Below are positions 15,804 to 25,441 of a stretch of DNA of 64,000 nucleotides, in pieces. Under the pieces are notes generated by a model. That model saw only the letters and a list, made by a program, of their open reading frames with translations. It was not told the DNA's origin and made no database searches. Origin of the DNA: an uncultured Sphingomonadaceae bacterium (lineage in GTDB: Bacteria > Pseudomonadota > Alphaproteobacteria > Sphingomonadales > Sphingomonadaceae). How positions within the stretch are numbered: the stretch's first letter is position 1; each line of letters begins with the position of its first letter. The stretch is from contig CAJXSN010000009.1 of NCBI GenBank assembly GCA_913060895.1, positions 49,376 through 113,375 of the forward strand, written 5' to 3'. A program made the position numbers and the translations under genes.

Positions 15804-18800
15804 TCAATGAAAATCTCTAGATTTCGGTATTATCCTTGCATCGCGCGGATGGCCGTTTTGGATAGCTGGAAGAGAGTCTTGTCCGGCCGCCAACCTTGCT
15901 GGTAGCGGGCTGTTTATATGGTCCGCTCTTGCGAGTGATGGCGAGAAGCTATCCTCTGATAATTCAGCTAGTCTGTGGCTCGCATCTGCAAGGCTGGTAG
16001 CTATAACGTGCGTCACTTCGTCATCAAACTCGATGCGCCCGCGCACTTCCATTAGACGGGATGCCATCACGGTTTGGCGATATTTCTCCATCATATCCGG
16101 CCAGATCACCAAATTGATTACGCCGCTCTCGTCTTCGAGAGTGATAAAGCACACGCCTTTCGCGCTGCCAGGGCGCTGACGTATCAGCACTATCCCAGCA
16201 ACACTGATTGCCGAACCGTTTTTACAGTGGCGTAGGTTGGCGGCCGGGACAAAGCCGCGCTCTGCCAGATCGGAACGCAGAAAGGCCATCGGATGCGCTT
16301 TCAGCGATAGACGCATGGTCTGATAATCTGCCACAACATGCTCGCTAAGCGGCATATCTGGAAGCGTGAAGGCATTTGCCTCGGCTCCCTCATCCTGTGC
16401 TTTAGCAGCAGCGAATAGTGGCAAGTCCGGTAATCCTTTTACGCCTCTGGTATCCCACAGCGCCTGCCTGCGATCCAAGCCAATCGAACGAAAGGCATCA
16501 GCTTCCGCCAGCTTTTGGATCAATGTTGGTGAGAGTTTTGCGCGATGCCTCAGCGAGGCTACATCTTCGTAGTTCCCACCACATTCCCGCGCCGCGAGCA
16601 GCCGCGCGGCGGCGGCCTCTGCGAAGCCATCTATTTGCCGTAATCCCAAGCGAACACTGAAGCCCTTGTCTTCGAGGGTATTGTTCCAACCGCTGTGATT
16701 CACATCAACAGCACGGATGGTTACTCCGTGCTCGCTGGCATCACGCACAATTTGTGCAGGAGCATAAAACCCCATCGGCTGAGAGTTTAAAAGCGCTGCA
16801 CAAAAAGCAGCTGGATAGTGGCATTTCAGCCAACTCGACACATAGACCAGATGCGCGAAACTCGCGGCGTGGCTTTCGGGGAAGCCATATTCGCCAAAGC
16901 CTTTGATCTGGTTGAAACAGCGTTCGGAAAAGTCAGGGTCATATCCGCGCTCGATCATACGTCCGACCATCATATCTTGCAGAGCGTCAACCATTCCACG
17001 CGAGCGAAACGTAGCCATTGCTTTGCGCAGACGGTTCGCTTCGAGGGGTGAAAATTTGGCTGCATCGAGCGCGATCTTCATTGCTTGCTCTTGAAAAATA
17101 GGCACGCCAAGAGTGCGCTGAAGGATAGATGACAATTCATCTGGCGGGCCATGCTCCGGCGCGGGGCGCGGAATTTGCACAGGTTCTTCCCCGCGTCGCC
17201 GCTTCAAATAGGGATGCACCATATCGCCCTGGATGGGGCCGGGGCGCACAATAGCCACTTGAATGACAAGATCGTAAAACTCGCGCGGTTTCAGCCTTGG
17301 CAGCATATTCATCTGGGCACGGCTCTCAACTTGAAACACGCCAAGACTGTCGCCTTTGCGGAGCATTGCGTATGTCTTTGCATCCTCTCGCGGGACGGTT
17401 GCCAAGGTCAAATCGCGGCCATGATGGTCGTGCAAAAGATCGAGGCATTTGCGGATGCACGTCAGCATCCCCAATGCCAACACGTCAATTTTCAGTATGC
17501 CTAGTGCGTCAATATCGTCCTTGTCCCATTCGATGAAGCTGCGCTCTGGCATAGCTCCGTTACCGATAGGTACGGTTTCCGTCAGCTCACCCTGGGTCAA
17601 AATAAACCCGCCCACATGTTGCGAAAGATGCCGCGGCATTCCGATCATCTGATCCGTGATTGCGAGTACGCGGCGCAAATATGGATCGCTTAATTGCAGG
17701 CCTGTTTCAGTAACATTCTTCTCGCTGATCTCGCGTCCGTGACTGCCCCAGACAGTTTTGGCGAGCGCGCTGGTTACGTCCTCGGAAAGGCCCATCGCTT
17801 TGCCGACTTCACGAATGGCCATGCGCGGGCGATAATGAATTACGGTGGCGCACAGACCAGCGCGGCTGCGTCCATAGCGATTGTAGATGTATTGAATGAC
17901 CTCCTCGCGCCTTTCGTGCTCGAAGTCGACATCAATGTCGGGCGGTTCTTTACGCTCTTCCGAGATAAATCTGTCGAACAGCAGAGCGTGCTGTGCCGGA
18001 TCCACCGAAGTGATGCCCAAGCAATAACAAACCGCGCTATTCGCTGCAGATCCGCGCCCTTGGCATAAGATGGGAGGTTCCTGACCTCTCGCAAAATCGA
18101 TGATGTCTTTTATAGTCAGGAAATAGCGCGCAAGATCGAGCTTTTCTATCAAAGCCAATTCGCGGTTCACAGTGTCGCGAACCTTTTCAGGCATGCCATC
18201 GGGATAACGTTCAGTGCCTCCTTCCCAACTCAGGTCAGCAAGTTGCCGCTGGGCTGTTTTGCCTTCTGGCACAATCTCTTCCGGATATTCGTAGCGTAGT
18301 TCATCAAGAGAAAAGGTGCAGGCATCAGCAACCTCTCGCGTGGCAGTGATTGCGTGGGGCCATTCGACAAATAGACGCATCATATCGGCTGGCGATTTAA
18401 GATAGCGCTCGCCATTGGCTTTCAGGAATTGTGCTGCATTTGCGAGTGTCGTTTTGTTGCGTATGCAGGTCATTACATCATGCAGCGGGCGGCGATCCGG
18501 CGCATGGTAGCGAACGTCATTTGTGGCCAAAATTCCCAACTTGGCAGAGCGGGCGATTCTATCGAGCCGGTTGATCCGCGATACGTCATCACCGCGATAG
18601 AGATAGCTGACAGCAACGTAAGCTAGGCTGGGTAATGAGTTGGCTATTAACGGCAGGGCTTGCTCAAAATTTAGCCTGTCACTGGATGATACCAGTTTCA
18701 GATGCGAAGCGCCGCCGTGTTTTCCGAAAAGTATTGCAGGGTAGTCGGTTCGGTCAAGATCATTAGGCGGAATGGCAATTAGCTGGATGCCATCCTGTGC

Positions 18801-19232
18801 TTCGGCAAGCATCGCGAGGGTTAGATGGCAGTCACCCTTCTTTTGCCATTGCTTATCGAGAGTTTGCATTTTCCCCGCTGATAGCAACCGGCTGAGACGG
18901 CCATACGCTGCGCGCGTTTTTGGATAAGCAAGGAATGACAGGCCATCGGTTAAGTCCAGTCGCGCGCCAATAACTGACCGCAACATGGCTTCTTTTGCTT
19001 CGGTATGAAGCCGGACCACCCCAGCCAGTGTGTTGCGGTCTGCAATGCCAATGGCATCATAGCCAAATGCTTGAGCTTGCACCACGAGATCAACAGCATC
19101 AGACGCGCCGCGAAGAAACGAAAAACAACTTGTCAGGCCCAGCTCGACATAAGGCGCTACAGAATTAGCAGTAAAGTCCCCGCCTATACGCTTCAGGGTC
19201 CGTTTGTCCGGTGTCAGCGGTGCGTCCGGCAT
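15804..19232 (-). CDS. dnaE2: Error-prone DNA polymerase DnaE2 (ImuC)
   Basis: C-family polymerase alpha subunit (1142 residues) that performs translesion synthesis after DNA damage. In order it has an N-terminal PHP domain (YVELGLTSCFSFLRGAS), the polymerase core with the catalytic acid motif PDIDVDFEHERREEV (about residues 425-440), SQHVGGFIL, a helix-hairpin-helix region and a C-terminal OB fold. It ends with the typical RDFH tail. The ATG shares its A with the imuB stop (TGATG), so translation is coupled. It belongs to the imuA-imuB-dnaE2 SOS cassette. No frameshift is visible. Confidence 0.96.
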   Translation of the reverse strand: MPDAPLTPDKRTLKRIGGDFTANSVAPYVELGLTSCFSFLRGASDAVDLVVQAQAFGYDAIGIADRNTLAGVVRLHTEAKEAMLRSVIGARLDLTDGLSFLAYPKTRAAYGRLSRLLSAGKMQTLDKQWQKKGDCHLTLAMLAEAQDGIQLIAIPPNDLDRTDYPAILFGKHGGASHLKLVSSSDRLNFEQALPLIANSLPSLAYVAVSYLYRGDDVSRINRLDRIARSAKLGILATNDVRYHAPDRRPLHDVMTCIRNKTTLANAAQFLKANGERYLKSPADMMRLFVEWPHAITATREVADACTFSLDELRYEYPEEIVPEGKTAQRQLADLSWEGGTERYPDGMPEKVRDTVNRELALIEKLDLARYFLTIKDIIDFARGQEPPILCQGRGSAANSAVCYCLGITSVDPAQHALLFDRFISEERKEPPDIDVDFEHERREEVIQYIYNRYGRSRAGLCATVIHYRPRMAIREVGKAMGLSEDVTSALAKTVWGSHGREISEKNVTETGLQLSDPYLRRVLAITDQMIGMPRHLSQHVGGFILTQGELTETVPIGNGAMPERSFIEWDKDDIDALGILKIDVLALGMLTCIRKCLDLLHDHHGRDLTLATVPREDAKTYAMLRKGDSLGVFQVESRAQMNMLPRLKPREFYDLVIQVAIVRPGPIQGDMVHPYLKRRRGEEPVQIPRPAPEHGPPDELSSILQRTLGVPIFQEQAMKIALDAAKFSPLEANRLRKAMATFRSRGMVDALQDMMVGRMIERGYDPDFSERCFNQIKGFGEYGFPESHAASFAHLVYVSSWLKCHYPAAFCAALLNSQPMGFYAPAQIVRDASEHGVTIRAVDVNHSGWNNTLEDKGFSVRLGLRQIDGFAEAAAARLLAARECGGNYEDVASLRHRAKLSPTLIQKLAEADAFRSIGLDRRQALWDTRGVKGLPDLPLFAAAKAQDEGAEANAFTLPDMPLSEHVVADYQTMRLSLKAHPMAFLRSDLAERGFVPAANLRHCKNGSAISVAGIVLIRQRPGSAKGVCFITLEDESGVINLVIWPDMMEKYRQTVMASRLMEVRGRIEFDDEVTHVIATSLADASHRLAELSEDSFSPSLARADHINSPLPARLAAGQDSLPAIQNGHPRDARIIPKSRDFH

Positions 19233-20791
19233 CAGGCGAACATGCCTTGCAAATACCAGTCTGGAGCGGCTCCGCGTCCATCGCCTGTTACTCCATCACG
19301 GTATATCCAATAGCGCCTGCCCGTTTCGTCCTCGATACGGTAGTAATCACGCAACCGGACACGCGAATGCTCTTTCCACCATTCGGGCGCTATCCGCTCC
19401 GGTCCTTCGCTCAAGGTGATAGTGCGAAGCTCTCCGCGCCAGCGAAACTTGCGAGGAACACCCTCCGGCGTTGCATAGACAACAGCAATGCGTTCGGCAT
19501 TTTCGAGCAGCTTTATGGGCCGCAAAAAGAATTGCAATTCGCCTTGTTCAGAGCGGATCGAATCATCCGGCTGCACAAACCCGAATGACCGTTCCGGTAT
19601 GTGGCTACCCCTCGGCACAGGCACTTGAACAGCATCCTGCCCAAGCCGGGCGCAAAGCCGGTCCAGCATCTGCGGCAAGCTGGTGCCGATTGTTTGCTTC
19701 TCATCGCCAATGTCGGCTTGTTGTAAGCCGGAAGGGACTGACCATATTGATATTAAATCGACCTGATCGATACCAAACCCGGCATCAATATCCTCTAGTT
19801 TGGATGCAAACAGGCGGCAAATATGTGCTGGATCACGTGTGCCTTCCACCATTTCTAGGTGGCGTACAGCAACATCACCATCAACTTTAAAAGCGCGCAT
19901 TTCGAGCCGCCTTGTGCCCAGCCGTTTCGCTTCCAATTCTGTGGCCAGATCATTCGCAAGATCATGTATGATCTGATCCAGCAAGCTGCGGTGCAAGATC
20001 GGCTCTATCAGTCGCCTAGTAACTCGTGGCGGGTCTTGGCGATGCAGCGGAACCATTGGTTCTGGGACTTTACCCAAAAGCTGATCTAGCCGAATAAGTG
20101 GGTTGGTCTGCGGATTGCGGTGGTTTCTGAACCGTCTGGCCAAGTCTTTGCGCGGCACCCGCCCGATGTCGCCAATACGCTTCAAACCAAGTCGTTTGAG
20201 GAGTGTAATAATGGAGTTGTCCAGCCGCAAAGCAGATACTGGCAAGCTGGCCAAAGACCGCAGCGGATTATCATTATCAGCGATGGAATAATGTTCGCCG
20301 TAATGGGATAACGCCCAAGCTGCGCCAGCCGTAGCTGCCATAGCTGGCCGTGCCCTATACCCGCGCCGCTCGCAGCTTTGCCCTATGTCCCGCAGCAATG
20401 CTTTGGCACCACCCCGAAGATGGCTTGCGCCTGTCACGTCCAGCAACATAGCATCAGAGCCGTCGACCATGCTCCACGGTCCCCATCGCTGCGTCCAAAG
20501 TGTAAGGCGCTCAAGCAGATTTCTGTCGCCATCCAGATCGGCATTAGCTGTATCGATGTCCGGGTGCAGCGCTTTTGCGTCAACCAATCGCTGGCCCACT
20601 TGCGCGCCTGATTGCCGTGCAGCCTCATTTACTGCCGTAATGTGAGGCCCATGCGCGCTTTCAAGAGTCAGAACGGTTGCACGCTTGGTTGCATCAGGAT
20701 CAGCCTGACATTGCCAGCGGTCTATCGCCAGAAACGGAAGCCAGATCGACACGATCTCTCGGTGCGGCGATGGATAGTTCGCCTCGGTCAT
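19232..20791 (-). CDS. imuB: Y-family polymerase-like mutasome protein ImuB
   Basis: Inactive Y-family polymerase homologue that links ImuA and DnaE2 to the beta clamp during induced mutagenesis. From the ATG at 20791 it has 519 residues; a GTG at 20752 preceding SIWLPFLAIDRW is an alternative start. The first catalytic acidic motif of active Y-family enzymes is replaced by WLPFLAIDRWQC, as known for ImuB. Later parts show DVTGASHLRGG and LGLKRIGDIGRVPRKDLARRF (helix-hairpin-helix). The gene overlaps the end of imuA by 92 bp and touches dnaE2. A frame running back to 20932 exists but lies inside imuA. Confidence 0.93.
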   Translation of the reverse strand: MTEANYPSPHREIVSIWLPFLAIDRWQCQADPDATKRATVLTLESAHGPHITAVNEAARQSGAQVGQRLVDAKALHPDIDTANADLDGDRNLLERLTLWTQRWGPWSMVDGSDAMLLDVTGASHLRGGAKALLRDIGQSCERRGYRARPAMAATAGAAWALSHYGEHYSIADNDNPLRSLASLPVSALRLDNSIITLLKRLGLKRIGDIGRVPRKDLARRFRNHRNPQTNPLIRLDQLLGKVPEPMVPLHRQDPPRVTRRLIEPILHRSLLDQIIHDLANDLATELEAKRLGTRRLEMRAFKVDGDVAVRHLEMVEGTRDPAHICRLFASKLEDIDAGFGIDQVDLISIWSVPSGLQQADIGDEKQTIGTSLPQMLDRLCARLGQDAVQVPVPRGSHIPERSFGFVQPDDSIRSEQGELQFFLRPIKLLENAERIAVVYATPEGVPRKFRWRGELRTITLSEGPERIAPEWWKEHSRVRLRDYYRIEDETGRRYWIYRDGVTGDGRGAAPDWYLQGMFA

Positions 20792-21410
20792 ACGATAGGG
20801 GCCAATGTGATGGTTGGAACAATCGCGACCGGAACAGCTCTGCTTGCCATACCGGCGCGCCCGGTGCTTTGGGATTTGCAAGCAAGGGCTCTGACGCGGC
20901 TGGTTCGATCTCCCACCGCATTCGTGCGGCACTCAGCGTGCGTGAAGCATTGGTGCGTAACAGGTAGAGCGGAACGCCATGAGCTTCGCTGGCAACTGCC
21001 AAGCGGCGCGATTGCGTAAAACCCAGCGCAATCGGATCGCCAGCGATTTCGCCGATCACAAAGCTCAACGCCGTGCATCGCAGCCCCTCTTCCAAGGCGA
21101 ACAGGACATCTTCAATATTGGCTGGCGAGATATAGTGACAGCCACTGCGTAGGCTTTCCGGAAACCCGTGGATGCACGGTATTCCAGAGCGCTTTCGTGA
21201 TTGCTCGTCCTGCACCCAAAGCCACGGCTTTCTATCACCATGCTGCTGCGCCATAGCCATCGCAAACCCGCTTCCGCTGGCACAATCTGCGCTACAGAAT
21301 ATCTCGGTTTTTGTCGGCGCATGTTTGGCTTTCGGGGTCCATATGTTTTCATCTGACCAGCGAAGTTTGACCAATTGCGATGCCCGGAATGTCAAATTTT
21401 CCATAACCAC
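20700..21410 (-). CDS. imuA: RecA-like mutasome protein ImuA
   Basis: RecA-fold protein (236 residues) that interacts with RecA and ImuB and is needed for DnaE2-dependent mutagenesis. The GTG at 21410 is favoured by GGAGGG 8 nt upstream; an ATG two codons later (21404) is possible. Readable family features are WLWVQDEQSRKRSG, the ALEEGLRCTALSFVIGEI segment matching the ImuA/SulA-like core, and SRRLAVASEAHGVPLYLLRT. The C-terminus is extended past the imuB start. First gene of the cassette, with a LexA box 23 bp upstream of the start. Confidence 0.9.
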   Translation of the reverse strand: MVMENLTFRASQLVKLRWSDENIWTPKAKHAPTKTEIFCSADCASGSGFAMAMAQQHGDRKPWLWVQDEQSRKRSGIPCIHGFPESLRSGCHYISPANIEDVLFALEEGLRCTALSFVIGEIAGDPIALGFTQSRRLAVASEAHGVPLYLLRTNASRTLSAARMRWEIEPAASEPLLANPKAPGAPVWQAELFRSRLFQPSHWPLSYDRGELSIAAPRDRVDLASVSGDRPLAMSG

Positions 21411-21432
21411 GCAAGCCGCCCTCCGAATCAGT

Positions 21433-21447
21433 GTTCCTTATATGTTC
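21433..21447 (-). promoter_or_regulatory. LexA (SOS) box upstream of imuA-imuB-dnaE2
   Basis: On the minus strand the sequence reads GAAC-ATATAAG-GAAC, an exact GAAC-N7-GAAC, which is the established LexA operator in alphaproteobacteria. It ends 23 bp before the imuA GTG, where repressor would block transcription start. Together with the cassette identity this predicts DNA-damage induction. Confidence 0.88.
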
Positions 21448-21578
21448 CACTTTACACTGTGCGTTGGCAACCCCAGAATGACGGTTGGAGAGAGACGGTC
21501 CTGAGTTCGGAAAGGTTTCGAGCCGATAGTTGCCAGTCAAATAATGGGCAAATAGGCTGCGAGTTCTATTCGACTGTT

Positions 21579-22628
21579 TCAGTTAGCCGCGGGCAGCGCA
21601 GAGACATCGGTTGAGAGCGCTCTTTCGATTGCACCAAGGGGCACAAACTTGAAATTTTGGGCGTTCGCTCCGTTCTGACCATCCTGCGCAATAAACAGCC
21701 CGCCAGGAAAATTGGGCCCGAAATCGCCGCGCATAGCCTCGATACCATCCGTTTCTTCGGTGCTTCCAAAAGCGCCCGCTGCGATGCGAAAGCGGCCTGC
21801 AGGTGTCATGTCTGGCAGGGCGTATCGCGTGTAGGTATTGTCACCCTGGCTTGACGCGTAGAGCCAGCCACCAGTGTCACCATTGGGAACCAACGCCAGG
21901 CCTTCAAGGTCCGCCACCAACTTGCGGTTATCGACTTCCGCGACCAGTTCGCCGTCGGACATGCCTGCCGGAAACCGCCACACACCGCCTGCTTCTTCAC
22001 CAATATAAAGGATGCCGCTGCGCGCATCGATCGCGCACCCTTCCGGCTGGCTGGGTACGCGCATCTGGCGCAAGGACCTGATCGAAAGCTCACTAGACAG
22101 AGTTATCTGCCACTCGCCGATATTGCCTTCCTTGGGCGCGGTGTAGACGATCAGGCGGCCATCCTTCTCGTATCCGCAAATCCCGTACGCTTCCCCGATG
22201 CCGGAAGGCAGAGTGGCAAGCTCTATGAGTTCTTCTGATGCGGTGTCGAGGCGGAACAGCGCAATCTTCGCATTGGACAGGTCGCTCCGGTCACTGGCGA
22301 AAACAATAACGCCTTTATCATCCATATCGGCCAGATCGACATTATTAAGCGCCGGGCGCGCGAGAAAGTGCTTCACCTCCCCCGTCAGGTCATAGACGTA
22401 GAGGCCGCCCTTCTTGTCGGTCGCCACCACCAGACTTTCGGCTGGATTGGCAGCATTTCGCCAGATCGCGGGATCATCGGCTGCATCTTCGTTTGCGGTG
22501 CCTACTGGCACCGTTTCAGCCACGGCATAAACAGGCACGGCGGGATCGCCGGTAACGGCGATTGTGGAGCAGGAAACGAGCAGGGCCGCAGCCCCTACTG
22601 CGGTGGCCGAATTGCTGATCGCACGCAT
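21579..22628 (-). CDS. Beta-propeller 3-phytase, probable lipoprotein
   Basis: Calcium-dependent beta-propeller phytase (349 residues) that releases phosphate from inositol phosphates outside the cytoplasm. Family motifs in order: DDPAIW (about 52), DKKGGLYVYDL, NNVDLAD, YGICGYEKDG, EGCAIDARSGILYIGEEAGGVW, DLEGLALV, YASSQGDNTY, TDGIEA and GLFIAQDGQN. These are the conserved acidic blade motifs that hold calcium and substrate. The N-terminus is a signal peptide with lipobox-like LLVSC, so lipid anchoring is likely. The ATG overlaps the receptor stop (TGATG), coupling phytase synthesis to the receptor that may import its products. Confidence 0.94.
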   Translation of the reverse strand: MRAISNSATAVGAAALLVSCSTIAVTGDPAVPVYAVAETVPVGTANEDAADDPAIWRNAANPAESLVVATDKKGGLYVYDLTGEVKHFLARPALNNVDLADMDDKGVIVFASDRSDLSNAKIALFRLDTASEELIELATLPSGIGEAYGICGYEKDGRLIVYTAPKEGNIGEWQITLSSELSIRSLRQMRVPSQPEGCAIDARSGILYIGEEAGGVWRFPAGMSDGELVAEVDNRKLVADLEGLALVPNGDTGGWLYASSQGDNTYTRYALPDMTPAGRFRIAAGAFGSTEETDGIEAMRGDFGPNFPGGLFIAQDGQNGANAQNFKFVPLGAIERALSTDVSALPAAN

Positions 22629-25441
22629 CAGAATGTCACCCGTGCGCCGAATTTCATCGTCCAGTTGTATTGCTCGAACTGGTAGATGTTACGGCGTCCC
22701 CCGAGCTCGTTGTAAGCGAAGTATTTCGCATTGTTGATGTTCACCCACTCGTAATAGAATTGAATGCCGTCATTGATCCGGTATTTTGCGCTAAGATCTA
22801 GCTGGAAATGATCGTCGACATATCGGTCGAGCTCTACAACGTCGGACAGTTCGTCCAGATATTTGTCGCGGTATGTCCCCGACAGCCGGATATCGACAGG
22901 ACCCTTGTCGTATCCAACAGAGAAGTTCGCCGTGTGCCGCGAGGTGGTGGGTAGTGCGATGGACCGCGGACCATCGCTGGCGACAGTTGTTATTTCTCCG
23001 CTGCTGTCGGTGAAGGTATAGTTCGCTTGCAAGACGATACCGTCGAGCTGACCTTTCAGCGTCCGTGCGAAGCCCAGCTCTACTCCGAAGATTTCCCCGT
23101 CCTGACCATTGCTCAGGATAGTGGCCTCGTCGAAAGCCACCCCTCGGAAGATACCGCCGACATCGCTGTTCTGCTCGTAGATGAAATTATCGAGGCTCTT
23201 GTAGAAAAACGAGGCAAAAATCGCGCCGTTGGAGCTCAAATAGTACTCCGCCGCAGCATCGAAGTTCCACGCTTCGGCGGGGCGCAGGTCGGGATTGCCA
23301 AACTCGCCCTCACGCTCGCCGTCATCGGCTTCCTCCACGGCAATACGCGGGGCCTGCTGGAACGGGCCGGGCCGCACGATGGAGCGGTAGGCCGCAGCGC
23401 GCAAGATCAGGTCCGGTGCGGCTTCGTATCGGACATTGATGCTGGGCAGCCAGTGATCGTAATCCTTGTCGATTGCGATGGGTGTAACGATCACGGTGTC
23501 GGCTGCGGCAATACCGCCACCGGGCAGCGCGCCATCCTCCTCGACCAGCAAGACATCGTTGCCGCGCAGAACGTTCGACGTGTTTTCGTACCGGACACCG
23601 GCGATGACGGTCAGATCGGAACTGTACCACCGGCCCAGCAGATATCCTGCCAAGATATCCTCATCGACCGAGAAATCCGACACGGCTGAGTCGAACTGGC
23701 TATCGATTTCCTGAAATTCGAACTGATCGAAATTGGCGTGGAAAAAATCCGTTGCCGCTGTGTAACCCGGCAACGGGGACAGATCTGCCAGCTGATATGT
23801 CGGTCCTTCACCCAAAGCGTCGGCAAGCGTGTAATTGTCTGCTTCATAGAACTCGACCGTCGCATCGAACGATTTCTCGCGCCAGCGACCCTTGAAGCCG
23901 CCTTGCACGGTAAAGGTCCCTGAGGCGGTCAGGAATTCGTGCCCGATATCGAACTGCGCGCTGTATTCCTCGTCCTGCGCGGTGGACAGGGCAACAAATT
24001 CGACATCGTTCAATTCGTAGGCCGACGGGGTGAAGAAGTCGCCCGGGTCAGCCAGCACCGAGTAAAGCGGCACGCGGGCGTCGGACACATCGAAGCCGAT
24101 CTGCAGACCCTGCTGTTCGTATTCGCGCTCGAACTGGGTGGGATCTACGCTACCGTTTTCCAGCTCGGTCGATTTGGCCCAGCTGAATGAATAGTCGGCG
24201 AACCAACCGGCCCATTTGCTTTCGCCGCCAAAGGTCAGGCTACGGATTTTCTGACTTTCGAAGCGGTCCTTGATGTCGCGTTCAACAGTGATTGCTTCGT
24301 CATCGCTGAAGATCAGCGCTTCGGTGCTGCCCGAGACATCTGCATCGCCGAGATCGAAGCTCAGTCGGCGGCGAAATTCCTGATCGTCGAACTGGCTGTA
24401 TATGCCACGAACATACAACTCGGTTGTCTCTCCGGCCCGGAAATCGAGGCCCAGCGTGGCACTGATCCGTTCGCGCTCGACGTCATAGTCGCGATACTGG
24501 AATTCTTCCGCGTAAACGAGATCGCCGTCCCGCTCCCAGTCATCCGCTTCGATATTGTCGGCTTCGAACTCACGATTGTAATAGGAAAGACCGCCGGACA
24601 CCCCAAAATTGTCGCTGACGCGGGTGGAGAAATCCACGCTGCCCTTCGGGGAGAGCGCGTCGGCCAGCTCGTTATAGCTACCTTCCGCTTTAACCGTGAG
24701 CAGGTCCTTGCGGCGATCGAACGCGCTGGTAGTTTCGATTTCAATCGAAGCGCCTATTGTGTCGCCGTCCATGTCCGGCGTCAGCGATTTTTTCACTTCG
24801 ATGGACTCGATAATGTCGCTGGAGATGACATCCAGCGCCACGCCGCGCGTATCGCTTTCGGGCGAAGGCAACCGTACTCCGTTGAGCGAGGTGGCGTTGA
24901 GGTTTGGATTGAGCCCGCGAACGGAAACAAAGCGTCCTTCACCCTGGTCATTCAGCACATTTATGCCCGGCAGGCGGCGCAGGCTTTCGGCCACGTTCTG
25001 GTCGGGAAACTGGCCGATGGCATCGCGGGTCAACACATCGGACACGCCGTCTGCGTTACGCTTGCGAGAAAGCGAACTGGCAATGTTTGCTGCCTGACCG
25101 ATGACCAGAATCTCGTTGTCAGCGCCCGGACTGCCGACTTGGATCACTACATTGGCTGTGCCTGTATCCGTGACAGTGATAGTCTGTCTGGTAGTGGGCG
25201 CGCCGACATAGCGAACTTCGAGCGCATATGTTCCGGCGGGAACATCTGCGAAATAGAATGAACCGTCACGTTCGGTGTTGGCCGAACGGCCGAGCTCGGC
25301 AATGCGCACCTCTGCTGCGCGCAGTGCAACGGTCTCACTCGCATCGATTACCGTACCGGACACAGTACCAGCCACAGCGACAGACGGCACGGCAAGAGCC
25401 AGCGCACTTGCGCCGACGAGAAATGATTTCGAGAATGACAT
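22628..25441 (-). CDS. TonB-dependent receptor with carboxypeptidase-regulatory-like domain, coupled to phytase
   Basis: Outer-membrane receptor of 937 residues. Signal peptide (cleavage near VAVAG), then a carboxypeptidase-regulatory-like Ig domain (about 25-95: GTVSGTVIDASETVALRAAEV, SFYFADVPAGTYALEV). A TonB-box-like EILVIGQ follows, then a plug with DQNVAESLRRLPGINV and FVSVRGLNPNLNAT. The large barrel ends in GARVTF with a terminal aromatic. AGGA precedes the ATG. Directly coupled to the phytase gene, so uptake of an inositol phosphate or phosphate chelate is the likely role (inference). Only a solitary GTGACAT half-site (25486-25492) resembling a Pho heptamer lies upstream. Confidence 0.93.
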   Translation of the reverse strand: MSFSKSFLVGASALALAVPSVAVAGTVSGTVIDASETVALRAAEVRIAELGRSANTERDGSFYFADVPAGTYALEVRYVGAPTTRQTITVTDTGTANVVIQVGSPGADNEILVIGQAANIASSLSRKRNADGVSDVLTRDAIGQFPDQNVAESLRRLPGINVLNDQGEGRFVSVRGLNPNLNATSLNGVRLPSPESDTRGVALDVISSDIIESIEVKKSLTPDMDGDTIGASIEIETTSAFDRRKDLLTVKAEGSYNELADALSPKGSVDFSTRVSDNFGVSGGLSYYNREFEADNIEADDWERDGDLVYAEEFQYRDYDVERERISATLGLDFRAGETTELYVRGIYSQFDDQEFRRRLSFDLGDADVSGSTEALIFSDDEAITVERDIKDRFESQKIRSLTFGGESKWAGWFADYSFSWAKSTELENGSVDPTQFEREYEQQGLQIGFDVSDARVPLYSVLADPGDFFTPSAYELNDVEFVALSTAQDEEYSAQFDIGHEFLTASGTFTVQGGFKGRWREKSFDATVEFYEADNYTLADALGEGPTYQLADLSPLPGYTAATDFFHANFDQFEFQEIDSQFDSAVSDFSVDEDILAGYLLGRWYSSDLTVIAGVRYENTSNVLRGNDVLLVEEDGALPGGGIAAADTVIVTPIAIDKDYDHWLPSINVRYEAAPDLILRAAAYRSIVRPGPFQQAPRIAVEEADDGEREGEFGNPDLRPAEAWNFDAAAEYYLSSNGAIFASFFYKSLDNFIYEQNSDVGGIFRGVAFDEATILSNGQDGEIFGVELGFARTLKGQLDGIVLQANYTFTDSSGEITTVASDGPRSIALPTTSRHTANFSVGYDKGPVDIRLSGTYRDKYLDELSDVVELDRYVDDHFQLDLSAKYRINDGIQFYYEWVNINNAKYFAYNELGGRRNIYQFEQYNWTMKFGARVTF

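Noticed and set aside
15683..15820. 45-codon plus-strand frame between the molybdenum operon and dnaE2
   Set aside because: No recognisable features, and its end overlaps the dnaE2 C-terminus in antisense.
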